NCBI GenBank assembly: GCA_037127255.1
Contig: JBANSL010000013.1
Coordinates: 66,030,688 to 66,094,687, forward strand
Length of the DNA stretch: 64,000 nt
From: Persicaria tinctoria
Taxonomy: Eukaryota > Streptophyta > Magnoliopsida > Caryophyllales > Polygonaceae
Direction: 5' to 3'
Part shown: piece by piece, positions 48,267 to 61,528 of the stretch
How positions within the stretch are numbered: the first letter of the stretch is position 1
Layout of the letters: each line of letters starts with the position of its first letter
Made by a program: the position numbers and the translations under genes
Notes under the pieces: generated by a model
The model's database searches: none
Seen by the model: the letters and a program-made list of their open reading frames with translations, nothing else
Told to the model about the DNA's origin: nothing

Positions 48267-48913
48267 AAATCTTGGATTAGGGGAAGTACGTATATTTGCA
48301 AATTTATAATGAACATATATATAGACCAATTTGATTTAATTTATTGTTTGATCAAATCTAGCTCTCTACATTTTTTTTCACTGACATTAATTTTAATAAA
48401 CTATAATCTGTTGTGAATTCAAAAATGATCACATACAATTAGATCCATTATACATATTGCTTTGTTTAACGACAAAATAATTTATTTTATGAAAAAATAT
48501 TAGGAAAAGAATAATGAAATTATATCATAAAATTTTAAAATTAAATGTCCTTAATCCAGCCTATAGATTATCACACGCTTCTATAAAATTAAATTATTGC
48601 TATAGAAAAATGAAGATATAATTATATTGAATGATTGTTTATATATTAATATGTGTGTGTATATATGAAGTGGAGAAGAGAAAGTAAGTATTTTATAATA
48701 TTTTAGCGATTAAAATAATAAATTGATAATAAGTAGGAAATTAAAAAGTTAAAAAATAATATTTTATAATCTTACACAATTTGTGTCTGCTGCCTCATGG
48801 AGTAGCTGCTCATGTGGCCTTGCGCCATCAGTGGGCAGAAGGGGAATTAAAAATAAACCGCAGTTCGGAACCGCGGTTCATTCTTTTTTGTTGTTGTTTT
48901 TAACCCTTGCTAG
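48267..48913. other. Sequence between CACTA-1 and the Pack-MULE
   Basis: AT-rich; no gene. A palindromic ACCGCAGTTCGGAACCGCGG near 48860 is the only notable structure. Confidence 0.4.
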
Positions 48914-49040
48914 TTTATTTAACGGATTTTTCGCGTGGTAACCTTGTGGTTTGACTTAATTCGGGTGGTAAACAAAGATTTCAAGTTTTTCGCCTGGTAA
49001 CCCTGAAGTTTTGAAACTTTTTGCCTCGCGCCCAAAACTT

Positions 49041-50823
<1,783 letters not shown>

Positions 50824-51297
50824 GTATAAGTAGTTAAGTACATATAAATTCTCTTCTAAGAGTGTCCATATATGCTTGACATTTAATTTGCTTTCGAATT
50901 CATGATGTTCATTCTTTCATGCTCTCCTCGTCGCAGCAGTAATGCCTTTCGCAACTCCCTACACAATGGTCCTGTAGATATTCACACCAATTAACATTTC
51001 CTTCTTCAGAATATCAACTATGGATTGTAAAGTGGTAGCCATGGTTCCAATGTCCGAACTCCTCCGAAAATTTGATTTATCATGTCATTTACATTTTTTC
51101 TTGCTTAATTAGGGTCCTTGATGTTTTTCTTATTACCATTTCAATGTTCCACTTTCCTAAAATGTAGAATCCATTCACTGTTCCTAACCAAAACAAAAAT
51201 GTACTGTCATTCTTTTTTTAGTTGTAATGCATACTGAAAATGGGGATAACTTACTTTATGACAGATTACATTGAACTCGGGATTTGATTCTAACTTG
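50824..51297. other. 14-3-3 3' UTR-like and MULE interior sequence
   Basis: Follows the captured stop codon. TTTGATTCTAACTTGGGG occurs here (about 51283) and upstream at about 50447. Ends at the copia target site. Confidence 0.4.
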
Positions 51298-51302
51298 GGG
51301 TT

Positions 51303-51544
51303 TGTGATGAGGGAAGATGTAATTCAATCAATTCAACTGGGTTTGTTTTACATTGGGCCTTAGTCCGTCACTGTATTAGTCCATGCCCAATTTCAGTTGT
51401 AACTGAATATAAAAGAGTCAAGCTCTCGTTGTAACAAACACACAATCAATACACAGATTTTTCCCTCCATCCTCAAAACCTTCGAGTTCATCAATGGCAG
51501 ATCGAAATCTCATTTCGATCTGTTGAATTCGTCAGGTTTTCTCA
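51303..51544 (+). repeat. 5' LTR of the copia element
   Basis: TGTGATGAGG to TTTTCTCA. The TATA box is TATAAAAG at 51408-51415, placing the U3/R border shortly downstream. Confidence 0.95.
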
Positions 51545-51557
51545 TGGTATCAGAGCT
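51545..51557 (+). promoter_or_regulatory. Primer binding site (initiator Met tRNA)
   Basis: TGGTATCAGAGCT directly follows the 5' LTR and is complementary to the 3' end of plant initiator methionine tRNA, the usual copia primer. Confidence 0.95.
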
Positions 51558-51652
51558 TTTGAGCTCGATTTCCTTTTCCGCAAACACAATCGTCCTCTAG
51601 TCTCATCTCTTCTTCTCAAATCCGTCCGGTTTTCTGTTTTCCAATTCAAGAA

Positions 51653-54600
51653 ATGGCGACCGAAACCCCAAATGCAACATATAAGCTCACAATTGAAGCT
51701 ACAGATCCTTTGTATCTTCAGTCCAGTGATCATCCTGGACTCGCAATTGTTACTGAAGCATTCGATGGAAGAAACTTCGCCAAATGGAAGAGAGCTGCGA
51801 AGATAGCACTGAGCGCAAAGAACAAGCTCCGATTCGTTAGCGGAAAACTGCCGAGACCTGATGATGAAGATCCAAAGGCTGAGATCTGGGACAAATGCAA
51901 CGATATGGTCATATCGTGGTTGATCAACAGTCTGGATTCCGAAATTCGTAGCAGCGTGATGTATGCCGACACAGCAAAGGAAGTCTGGGATGAACTGGAA
52001 TTCCGATACGGCCAAGTCAACGGAACTCAGATCTTCACTCTCCAGCGAGAATTGAGTACCTTCTCGCAAGGTACGCTTACTGTCTCTGCGTATTTTAACA
52101 AGTTGAAGACGCTTTGGAAAGAACTTGATAACATTAGGAAAATTACACCATGTGGCTGTGATTCTGGGAAAGAAAACATGAAGATAGTTGAGGAACAAAA
52201 GCTGATGCAGTTTTTGCTTGGATTAAATGATTGCTATATTCCTGCAAGAGGATCTGTGTTGATGATGCAGCCTCTACCAAGTGTTAGTGTTGCTTATTCC
52301 ATGATCTCGCAAGAAGAATCACAACGCGAGTTCAAAAATCAAGTGATGCCGACCTCAGATCTGACCTCTTCATTCAACGTTGAGGTTAGGAAAGGAGATG
52401 CTAAAGGAGATCTCAACGCAGCAGCTAAGAAGACAGGAATGTATTGCACACATTGCAAGAAAACGAACCATGAAGTTGACAAATGTTACTTCATTCATGG
52501 CTTCCCAAAGAAGAACACAAAGAACAAGAAGGTAGCTGCCCACACAACAGACAATGGAGACCCAGTGAGTATTCCAGAACTCACACCTGCTCAATATGCT
52601 CAGTTGCTTGATCTGCTCAAGGTCTCTGATCAGAAGCACAAGGATGTTTTGAGTGGAGCCGACAAGGATTTTGCTGGATTTGCAGGTATGGCTCTTGATC
52701 ATGGCAATTCTCAATGTGTTTGGATACTGGATACAGGTGCCAACAGTCATATGTGTACAAATAAGTCCATGTTTGTGACATTGGCTCCTATCTCCAAGCC
52801 CTTCTCCATCACACTGCCTACTGGTTTCACATTATCAGTTGATACTATGGGAAGTATCAAGCTGAAAAATGGGTTGGTTTTGAAGGAAGTATTATTTGTA
52901 CCTCACTTCAAATGCAACCTGTTATCAGTAGGAAAGCTTGTGAAAGATACGGGCAAAGCTGTGTTGTTTACACCTCATCTATGTCTAATGCAGGGTGTTC
53001 AGGGGCAGAGACCTCTAATGCTTGGAAGATGTAGCCAAGGGCTCTACTTCCTGGAGAAGAAGGTTACAGAGTTACAAGTTCCTTGGCTTAAGAAGACAGT
53101 AGCAGGTGCAGCAATAAGTGCTCAGATATGGCACAACAGGCTTAGTCACCTGCCCTCAGCAAAGTTGGCCAGTTTATTTTCTGATATTGGTAATGTAGAG
53201 ACTATCTCTTCTTGTGAGATTTGTGCTAGAGCACGCCAACATAGATTGTCTTTCCCTAGAAGTGTTATTACAACTTCAAGACCTTTTCAATTGTTACACA
53301 TTGATGTTTGGGGCCCCTTTCAAGTGCAAACATACAATGGCAATAGATATTTTGTTACCATAGTGGATGATTTCAGTAGAACCACTTGGGTGCATTTGAT
53401 TGGTTTCAAAAGCAGTGCACTATCTGTGCTTCAAAGGTTTATCAACATGGTTGAGACACAGTTTGCTTGCCGAGTTCAGATAATTAGAACTGACAATGCC
53501 CAAGAACTGGGATTAAGTCATGCATCCTCTAAGTATCTGCACAGCAAGGGGATAGTTCACCAAACTTCCTGTGTAGCAACTCCTCAACAGAATGGCATTG
53601 TGGAGAGGAAACACAAGCACATTCTGGAGGTAGCAAGGGCACTGATGTTTCAATCAAAACTTCCCTTGAAGTATTGGGGAGAGGCAGTCTTAACTGCTGT
53701 ACATCTCATCAACAGGCTCCCTAGCACATTGTTAAAGGGTGTAAGTCCTTTTGAGATTTTGTACAACAACAAACCTCATTATGGGAATCTTAGGAGCTTT
53801 GGTTGTCTATGCTACAGCTCCACATTGAGACAAGGACGGCACAAGTTCATGTCAAGGGCTGTGCCTTGCATCTTCTTGGGATACCCAGTAGGGACTAAAG
53901 GGTTTAAGGTTCTGAACTTGGACACACACTGTGTTCAAGTCACTAGGGATGTTGTCTTTCACGAGAAGCATTTCCCTTACAGTGATGCCTGCCCAACCTC
54001 ACCATCACCATTGTTCCCTTCTCCCACAGATGTAGACATGTCCAGTGATGATAGATCAATTTCCTTGTCCATTCCAGCACCTCCTACTACTGACCAGCAA
54101 CCCCCTTCTTCTGGTTTACAACCTGAGCCTCTTCATGCCATACCTCCTCCCATCACTATGGAACCTCGCAGATCCACCAGAATAACTCTACCTCCCAAAC
54201 ATCTTCAAGATTATGTCTGTTCACATGTGCATTCTCACATTGGTGTATGCTGTCACACCATTACTACCACTCTTCAATTAGGTACCACTCACTTATCTGA
54301 AGTGAAGCCTAATGTGAAGCCTGTCAGCTATCATCAAGCCAGTAAGATCAGAGTTTGGGATACAGCCATGAGGGAAGAATTCAAGGCTCTAGAGCTCAAT
54401 CATACTTGGGAGCTTGTTCCTCTCCCAAGAGGTGCCAAACCCATTGGTTGCAGATGGGTCTACAAGGTCAAACATAAAGCTGATGGTTCTATAGAACGTT
54501 ACAAAGCTCGACTAGTGGTCAGAGGTTTCACACAAAGGGAGGGAATAGATTACACAGAAACATTTTCTCCAGTGGTGAAAATGACAACTGTAAGAGCTTT

Positions 54601-55846
54601 GGTTGCTGTTGCTGCAAAACGTCGATGGAAATTGGAGCAACTAGACGTCAATGATGCCTTCTTACATGGTGATCTTCATGAGCAAGTCTTCATGAAGATT
54701 CCTCAAGGCATGAGTGCTCCCCCAGGCTATGTTTGCAAGCTGAAAAAGTCCTTATACGGGCTCAAACAAGCATCCCGCCAATGGTATGCAAAGCTGTCTC
54801 ATGCCTTGCAATTTAAAGGCTACATCCAGTCCCTCAATGACTACTCCTTGTTTGTCAAACATTCAGCTGAGAAGGTCACCTACATAGCAGTGTATGTGGA
54901 TAACATTTTGATGACTGGTGATGACACAGTTGAGATTGAGAACATTCGTGGCTTTCTGGATTCAGAGTTCAAGGTCAAGAATTTGGGACAACTTAATTTG
55001 TTTATGGGGATGGAATTCATACATACTGATGAAGGCATCTACATCAATCAAAAGAGATTCATTCATGACACTTTGCTTGAATTTCAATGTGAGAATTCAT
55101 CTCCTGTTACCAGTCCCTTAACTCTTGACACAAAGTTGATAGTTGAAGGTGGTGATCTCCTCCCTGATCCAACTAAATTCAGAAAATTGGTAGGCAAACT
55201 GAACTTTATGACTCACACATGGCCAGACATTAGCTTTGCTGTGCAGTTCCTCAGTCAATTCATGAAAACCCCTCGAGTCAAGCACTTTGATGCAGCCATC
55301 CGCACACTCAGATACCTTAAAGGTACTCAACACAGATCCTTGTTAATGTCTCGTACAACCTCGTTTGATTTACAAGCATATTGTGATGCCGACTGGGCAT
55401 CTTGCCCCTTGACTAGAAGATCTGTGAGTGGCTTTATTGTCATGCTGGGTGGGAGTTTAATTTCCTGGAAATCCAAGAAACAGACTACGGTCTCCTTGTC
55501 TTCAGCAGAGGCCGAGTACAGGTCAATTCGAAGGGTGTGCACAGAGGTTGCCTGGTTAAGAAGATTATTGTCCGAGCTTGGTGTTTCCAGCATTACACCA
55601 ATCCCTGTAAGGTGTGATAACCAAGCAGCCATACACATAGCCAAAAATCCGGTTTTTCACGAGAGAACGAAACACGTGGAATTGGATTGTCATTACGTGA
55701 GGGAAAAAGTCCTTGATGGCTTGATTGCTCTTCGACATGTTGCCTCTAAAGACCAATTGTCCGATTTGCTTACTAAAGCCTTAGCTGGCCTGAGCTTCCC
55801 TCTGGTTCTAGACAAGCTCGGAGTCGTCGAACCTCCTCCAGCTTGA
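51653..55846 (+). CDS. Ty1/copia gag-pol polyprotein, 1,397 residues, unbroken
   Basis: Starts at the first ATG after the primer site (MATETPNATYKLTIEATDPL). Order: gag (residues about 40-260, FDGRNFAKWKRAAKIALSAK), CCHC knuckle CTHCKKTNHEVDKC, aspartic protease WILDTGANSH (Asp360), GAG-pre-integrase zinc region (HNRLSH ... CEICARA), integrase with D551 (HIDVWGPF), D614 (RTDNAQE) and E651 (QNGIVERKH), reverse transcriptase (YKARLVVRGFTQREGIDYTE, LDVNDAFLHGDL), and RNase H (AYCDADWASCPLTRRSVSGF, SSAEAEY, RCDNQAAIHIAKN). The length is normal for the family and there are no stops or shifts. The RT catalytic motif reads YVDN at residues 1081-1084 instead of YVDD: codon AAC at 54902 for an expected GAC/GAT. 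The second Asp of this motif binds catalytic metal, so reverse transcription is probably lost. Confidence 0.96.
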   Translation: MATETPNATYKLTIEATDPLYLQSSDHPGLAIVTEAFDGRNFAKWKRAAKIALSAKNKLRFVSGKLPRPDDEDPKAEIWDKCNDMVISWLINSLDSEIRSSVMYADTAKEVWDELEFRYGQVNGTQIFTLQRELSTFSQGTLTVSAYFNKLKTLWKELDNIRKITPCGCDSGKENMKIVEEQKLMQFLLGLNDCYIPARGSVLMMQPLPSVSVAYSMISQEESQREFKNQVMPTSDLTSSFNVEVRKGDAKGDLNAAAKKTGMYCTHCKKTNHEVDKCYFIHGFPKKNTKNKKVAAHTTDNGDPVSIPELTPAQYAQLLDLLKVSDQKHKDVLSGADKDFAGFAGMALDHGNSQCVWILDTGANSHMCTNKSMFVTLAPISKPFSITLPTGFTLSVDTMGSIKLKNGLVLKEVLFVPHFKCNLLSVGKLVKDTGKAVLFTPHLCLMQGVQGQRPLMLGRCSQGLYFLEKKVTELQVPWLKKTVAGAAISAQIWHNRLSHLPSAKLASLFSDIGNVETISSCEICARARQHRLSFPRSVITTSRPFQLLHIDVWGPFQVQTYNGNRYFVTIVDDFSRTTWVHLIGFKSSALSVLQRFINMVETQFACRVQIIRTDNAQELGLSHASSKYLHSKGIVHQTSCVATPQQNGIVERKHKHILEVARALMFQSKLPLKYWGEAVLTAVHLINRLPSTLLKGVSPFEILYNNKPHYGNLRSFGCLCYSSTLRQGRHKFMSRAVPCIFLGYPVGTKGFKVLNLDTHCVQVTRDVVFHEKHFPYSDACPTSPSPLFPSPTDVDMSSDDRSISLSIPAPPTTDQQPPSSGLQPEPLHAIPPPITMEPRRSTRITLPPKHLQDYVCSHVHSHIGVCCHTITTTLQLGTTHLSEVKPNVKPVSYHQASKIRVWDTAMREEFKALELNHTWELVPLPRGAKPIGCRWVYKVKHKADGSIERYKARLVVRGFTQREGIDYTETFSPVVKMTTVRALVAVAAKRRWKLEQLDVNDAFLHGDLHEQVFMKIPQGMSAPPGYVCKLKKSLYGLKQASRQWYAKLSHALQFKGYIQSLNDYSLFVKHSAEKVTYIAVYVDNILMTGDDTVEIENIRGFLDSEFKVKNLGQLNLFMGMEFIHTDEGIYINQKRFIHDTLLEFQCENSSPVTSPLTLDTKLIVEGGDLLPDPTKFRKLVGKLNFMTHTWPDISFAVQFLSQFMKTPRVKHFDAAIRTLRYLKGTQHRSLLMSRTTSFDLQAYCDADWASCPLTRRSVSGFIVMLGGSLISWKSKKQTTVSLSSAEAEYRSIRRVCTEVAWLRRLLSELGVSSITPIPVRCDNQAAIHIAKNPVFHERTKHVELDCHYVREKVLDGLIALRHVASKDQLSDLLTKALAGLSFPLVLDKLGVVEPPPA

Positions 55847-55853
55847 AGGGGGG
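55845..55853 (+). promoter_or_regulatory. Polypurine tract
   Basis: GAAGGGGGG lies immediately before the 3' LTR; primer for plus-strand DNA synthesis. Confidence 0.85.
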
Positions 55854-56089
55854 TGTGACGAGGGAAGATGTAATTCAATCAATTCAACTGGGTTTGTTTT
55901 ACATTGGGCCTTAGTCCGTCACTGTATTAGTCCAGGCCCAATTTCAGTTGTAACTGAATATAAAAGAGCCAAGCTCTCGTTGAAACAAACACACAATCAA
56001 TACACAGATTTTTCCCTCCATCCTCAAAACCTTCGAGTTCATCAATGGCATATCTCATTTCGATCTGTTGAATTCGTCAGGTTTTCTCA
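55854..56089 (+). repeat. 3' LTR of the copia element
   Basis: TGTGACGAGG to TTTTCTCA; differs from the 5' LTR by about five base changes and a 6-base deletion near the end. Confidence 0.95.
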
Positions 56090-56094
56090 GGGTT

Positions 56095-56604
56095 TTTGTA
56101 GCAAATCGATCTTAATCAAGTAATTCATATCCGTCTCAAACTCTTCTATGAAAACGAAAATTAGGGTTTGTTGCAAATCTAAATTGCATAGAGACAGAAG
56201 CACGGTACAAAACTAAGTAACCATGATCACTGAATCATACGAACTAAATTGATCGATAGTACATGGGAATTTCGGTCGAATAATCAAAATTTTCGAAATA
56301 TGAAAACTCACCTTCAATCGCAGCCCACCACCACCGACCGAGTCGCCACTCCACCGCCAGCCACCCCAGCGCCGCCGGAGGCCCCTTCACACCCATTGCC
56401 GCATCTGGAGCCATCCCTGAGGTCCTCGGCCTGTCTCTGCTCTCGGCTACTCCTCCCCCAGAGATACTCTTCTTCTCCATCTGCTCACCTCTCGCTCGGA
56501 TAGAAGATTTAAACGATGAGTATTTGTAAAAAAACCTCCACAACTTTTATTAATATTACATTATTTACCCGCCCATAACTTTAAAACACAATTATTGGAC
56601 AAAG
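56095..56604. other. Pack-MULE interior, right side
   Basis: GC-rich block 56320-56500 (CCACCGCC-type repeats), open on both strands, no known domain; possibly a captured 5' exon. Confidence 0.3.
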
Positions 56605-56734
56605 TCAAACTTGTGGGCGCGAGGCAAAAAAATGTGAAACCCCAGGGTTACCAGGCAAAATATCTGAAACCTTTGTTTACCACGCGAATTACGCGAAACC
56701 TCAGGGTTAACAGGCGAAATTTCCGTTTATTTAA

Positions 56735-57290
56735 TTAATGGAAAAAATTTACTAGAAAGACGCGGTTTGAGTTCGCGTTTTTATGGGTTTTATGTTTTTT
56801 TTTAATTTTAGTGCTTTTTGATATGTAGTGAAGGAAAAACGAGATTTGAAACCGTGTTTTACCGTTCAATCTGAAAATTTTGAATTATTTGGTAAATAGT
56901 TTGGATCGATAATTATATTGTTAAATACTTTTAAAATATTACATATTTTGAAAAAAAATTATTTGATCTTGACCTAAAATGCACAATGAACTACTTTATG
57001 TTCTCTCTCTGGTTTTTTTTTTCTTTCAATGACTTTTTTGCTTTCTCTCTGAAACAGCTGCTTACGAGCCCTCGTTTGGCTTCTAGGACTCCTATTTATA
57101 GGATGTAGGCTGACAACAGTTAATAGAATAATAGGCTACCCGGCCACTCCCTCATTTCCCCCTTTTTTTTTTTAACCTCCTGCAGAGAAATAAAGAAAAC
57201 TGAAAACCCCACCTCTTGAAAAGATGGGCAGTTAACCCTGAGCATCAAACTACCCGTTTTTAGCAGTTTCTTCTTCCCTTTGTTTAGCAT
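56735..57290. other. Intergenic; diverged inverted repeat copy
   Basis: 56765-56965 is the inverted copy of 27481-27665 (shared GGTAAATAGTTTGGATCGAT). The segment 57000-57290 has LTR-like features (CCTATTTATAGG) but no defined ends. Confidence 0.4.
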
Positions 57291-57299
57291 GTAATTTAG

Positions 57300-58002
57300 G
57301 ACAACTCTACACATACACCAAGTGTGTGTTTAAATTCTACACCACCAATTATGAATTGCCATTTGTCTTATAAAGAGAATAAAAGAAAAAAAAAAGAGTT
57401 AAATTTTGTTTTTAATCCAAAATTTTCAAAAGTTTTTTTCATAGTAACTGCAATTGAAGTTTTTTTCATAGTAACTGCAATTGAAATTTTAATTTAAATT
57501 ATTTTCATCGGACCAAGAAAAAAAGACTTTTCCTTCATTTTTGTATAGTATTTAGAAATAATTAAGTTACTTTTGATTTAACATTTAAATTACTACTGTA
57601 TTAAAATTTTAAATATGTGATTAAATTTAATATTATAAAAAAAATAGAAACATGTTTAAGCTAATTTAGATTTAACCTTTCAAATTACTATTAATATTTT
57701 AAATATGTGATTAAATTTGTTAATATTTTCAAAATTAAGGATTATATGTAAAAAAATATTTTTTTCCCAGTGTCATTTACTTTGATCAATTCTATTTCTC
57801 ATAACACTTATTTATAGAATCATATTTTTCCCAGCAAAATGAAAAGAATAAGATTTACAATTTTTAAAAAAAAAAACAATCACGTGGGTAGTAGTAACTA
57901 CCCTTTAAAAAAAAAAGCATTCATTCTAATGTACACGTGGCCAATTGTAATTGGAGGTGTATGAATGAGGGGATACACTTAGTGTATGTGTATCACCCTC
58001 CC
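57300..58002. mobile_element. Small MULE-type MITE (703 bp)
   Basis: Imperfect terminal inverted repeats of about 55 bp sharing TACACATACAC and AAGTGT near both ends, flanked by the same 9 bases GTAATTTAG (57291-57299, 58003-58011). Non-coding and AT-rich; contains a 31-base tandem duplication (TTTTTTTCATAGTAACTGCA, twice near 57430-57485) and a second imperfect duplication (AAATATGTGATTAAATTT, twice). Confidence 0.72.
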
Positions 58003-58011
58003 GTAATTTAG

Positions 58012-58494
58012 ACTTGTATGGGCCGAATGGTTAACAAAATATGGTTGGACCTGTATAGCTTAGCGGGTTTTTTGTTCCTTATCTTTTTGTGCTCTCAATT
58101 TTTTCCTTGTGGAGTGCAATAATCCCATGTAATATTTATATGGATTTTTTTTTTACCGTCAAACAGTTGCCCTCGAACTTTGTATATGTGGAATTTTGGT
58201 GAACATATTCAAAGTTCGGTGAGCGACTTGGGAGTAGGGTGATTGCAAACCTTTTAGTTTGACACAAGAAGAGTCAACAAAAGGTTTTATCCTCCATTTT
58301 AAAGCATATTTATGTTGTAGGATTTTGGAGGGCAAATAATCCCTTTTTAAAAATAATGAGATAAATCAAATACAATCTTGATGATATCTCTAACAAACTT
58401 TCCTAATGTCTTTGCAATTTGAATCTGAACAAAAGATTTGTTTTTCAAAGTTGCAGTCTTTCAACTTCCTATTTTAAACGACTCTTCCTTCTAG
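58012..58494. other. Intergenic, no gene seen
   Basis: AT-rich sequence with no supported feature. Confidence 0.35.
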
Positions 58495-61400
58495 ATGAAG
58501 CAATCAACTCTTTGTGAGGAGGGGTCTCTACAGAGGATTTTAGGAGATGATGGCAAAGAAAAGGTCCAAGGTATCATCCCCCTTTGCGTCTATAATCCTT
58601 TGTTGTATATCCCCATTTTTGTTTAAATTTCGATGACAGACTCTTTTTCTTGTCAGAAACCCACCATGAAAGTTTATGGCAAGGTTGGCCCTCAGCGAGC
58701 GCCTGGGAAAACGACAATGAGATCACCAATGGACCTCTTTACAATAGGACTCTTTCTTTGACAGAGTTTAGGGTCAAACCTTCTATATAGCGATGAATTG
58801 CCCCAGTTGTTCAAAAAAGAAAAACTCAAATAGGAAGGCTTAATTTGCTCCTTGTATGAAGAAAGCGGATGCATCAGGCCTTGCAAGGAGTTTGGGCGAA
58901 GATAGTTCACCCTTCTTGAAAAGGTGTGTCTTAATGACAACTGATCTCAGCCTAAGGAAGAATTTTATCCTACTTTGAAAAAGCTTTCAGATAGTCGTAG
59001 AAATTGGGGCGTAGAGCTTAGTTTTCACGGTTTATCATCATTCGTCCCTCATCTTATAGAATGGACTGACCGTATTATGGACAAGTACAAAGAACCCCTG
59101 CAGTATCCATGGCCTCGTTGGAATTTCTCAATTCCCATATAACTACAACCCGGATGTCTGGAGAGCATTTTGTGAGTTGTGGGGTCCCTTAACCAACCCA
59201 TTTCATCATGGCGATGGGGAAGTCGGAGTTTTCTTGCACGACTTGAAAGTGACCGGGGGTTTACCCATTTTAGGGGATCCTTGTGAGGAATACTTGCCTT
59301 CAAATGAACCACTCTCGGACCAAGATAAATATCCTTCAACCGTGGCAGATTTTCTGCGAATTCACTCTGAGCTTTGCCAGCATAACAACACTTCAGAGGT
59401 ACCAAACATATTTATCGTGGCATAATTTCCTCTTTTCTCCTTGTGACAGGTTTCCTAGTCTAGGTGGATTCAACACTTTTATAGGGGTAAGCCACGCTAT
59501 ATTGCTTATGGTGAAGATCCTCTAAGATCCATCAAAAGGTGGGCTTCCCATCTTTCGGATTTGGGAAATGAATCAAAAGAGCCATTACCTCTGCGCATAT
59601 CTAGAGAGGGAGAGCTCGCTCCCTACCTAGCTCTTCTGCTAAGCAGGTTTGTCTTTCCTTTCGGGTCCAAGTCTGTTAGGCCTGAAACATTTGTGATGGC
59701 TTCTCTAATGGCCTGAGGGCGGAAAATTTCTCTTGCCCCTACTGTTTTGGGTCATATATATCATGAGTTAGGTGAAATGGCTACTTTTCCGAGAAACCCT
59801 GTTAATGCCCAAACCAATTTTGGTATTCATTTTGTGGTGGGTTGGATAGCAGATTATTTTCCTTGTTTATATCCATGTCGCCTTGCTGACGAATTTGATG
59901 AAGTTCTTCCTTCTATGGCGAAGTATGCCAGAGTAAACGGTCATGACAAAAGCCTCTATGAAAGCTAGACTTATATTTAGAGGCACCCAGCGCGTGTCAT
60001 ATCGGCCTGTGAGCTTTGGATTAGAGATTGGTGATAAGGATTATATTGATCCTAATGCATTATCTGATAAATGTTTTGAGCATCTAATAGCCACCCGCGC
60101 TACCCTCTTACCTGATCGTTTCGGAGCTACGATGATTCTAGAGTCCTATTATTCAAGTAGGTTTACTCGGCAGTTCGGGTTTGATCAAGGTATCCCTGTT
60201 GATCCATTGGATTTTCCCTTGGCTATGCGAAGCAAAAGGTCCCTGGAGAGTATCGCCACTGCATATGCTCAGCTGCTCAGAAAGAATATTGGGGTCTTAT
60301 TTCATATCCCGCATCCTTACTACTTAGGTACCGATATATATATGCCTATTGCGGATGGTGGGCTACAGTTTCTGCTCCTTATTTGACGCAATCATGCAAC
60401 TAGATCAAGACTGTTTTAACTGGGAAACCTTGCATTGAGCGGCCTATTTTTGTAATTTCAGACACCAGGATAACCACTGTAGGGACAAGAGGACGAGTAG
60501 AGATTTTCGAGGAACCTCGAGAGCCCAAGCTCAGAAGAAAATCTTCCTGTTTCACCCGATCTGCGTCTCACTTAGGTGACACTTCCATCATCGACCTAAA
60601 GAAAGCTGACCCTCTTGCCGATTCAGCAAGAAGAGACATCCCGAGTGAGGATTGCTACTTCAAAAGACAACTTTGTCGTAATGGGTCCGAAAGCCCCCCT
60701 TTTAGCTGAACACTATAATTTTCCTTCTTTTTTTTTGAGAATTTCCCTATTGCTGATAATGTTGCCTTAGCAGAAGACAACGACCCAATTATTAGTGTGA
60801 TGGAAGACACGACAACATCCACTGTGCTGCAACAAGTTCGTCCTTTGAGCAAAGTTGTGGAATCTTCGGTATGGTTTCTAATCCATCATCTCAGGTAAGC
60901 CTACGAGAGATGCTTGCCACCTCGACGGATGAGTGGATTCGGGAGAGCCTCTCCACCGACGTTAGGAAACTCACAAAGGTCTTTTCAAGCTCACCATCCT
61001 CCTCAAATCTGTTGGGTGAAAGGACTTCTGTGATGCGGGTTCTAAAGACCATTTAGGTCATTGCAGAAGCTGACGAGATTGACTTTACATGGTCTTTCTC
61101 AAAAGTTTAGAATCTTATAGATGAAGTTGATGCTTCATCCAATATCAACATTGTCGTAGATGTGCAGCGTATCGAGCAACATTCAGTTCAACTGACTGAA
61201 TGCTCATCCAATCTTAAACTGAAGCAACAACAACTTTTCTCCTCTGCAGCTCCATCGTCTTCTAATTTACAAGCAGGTGACACAATAACTTCTACTCTTA
61301 AAAGGGAAGGTTCAAGAGGTAGAACATAGACTTGAGTCCATCAAGGGTGAATAGACAGCTCAGGGGTCCAAACTTCATAGCTCCATTCTTGAAGGCAAAA

Positions 61401-61528
61401 AGAGAGTACAATCGATTATAGATGAGCTGAACCAAGCAGGACAAGACAAACTGACGGAGTTGAAGATGAAGGAGACCCGCATCCAGGCTTTGGCCAACGA
61501 GATTACTGCTTTCTCTTCATCTTATTGA
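58495..61528 (+). pseudogene. Plant mobile domain (PMD/MAIN-like) gene, broken
   Basis: Transposon-derived plant mobile domain protein (aminotransferase-like PMD family, related to MAIN/MAIL proteins). It starts near the ATG at 58495, then continues in changing frames: WGPLTNPFHHGDGEVGVFLH at 59180, YPSTVADFLRIHSELCQHNN at 59330, GHIYHELGEMATFPRNPVNA and NFGIHFVVGWIADYFPCLYP at 59750-59880, RLIFRGTQRVSYRPVSFGLE at 59967, then LAMRSKRSLESIATAYAQLL. Near 60470 it reads SDTRITTVGTRGRVEIFEEP. A Ser-rich linker and a C-terminal coiled coil (LHSSILEGKKRVQSIIDELN) end at 61528. At least six frame changes or stops disable it. PMD genes are often carried by gypsy or Mutator elements; no ends are seen here. 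Confidence 0.78.

Larger units (their letters stand above)
51303..56089 (+). mobile_element. Complete Ty1/copia retrotransposon
   Basis: Two LTRs (242 and 236 bp), a 5-bp target duplication GGGTT (51298-51302, 56090-56094), a methionine-tRNA primer site, one polyprotein ORF and a polypurine tract. The LTRs differ by about five substitutions and one 6-bp gap, so the insertion is young. It inserted into the Pack-MULE. Confidence 0.96.

Noticed and set aside
52370..52750. Minus-strand ORFs across the copia polyprotein
   Set aside because: Shadows of the 1,397-codon plus-strand frame.
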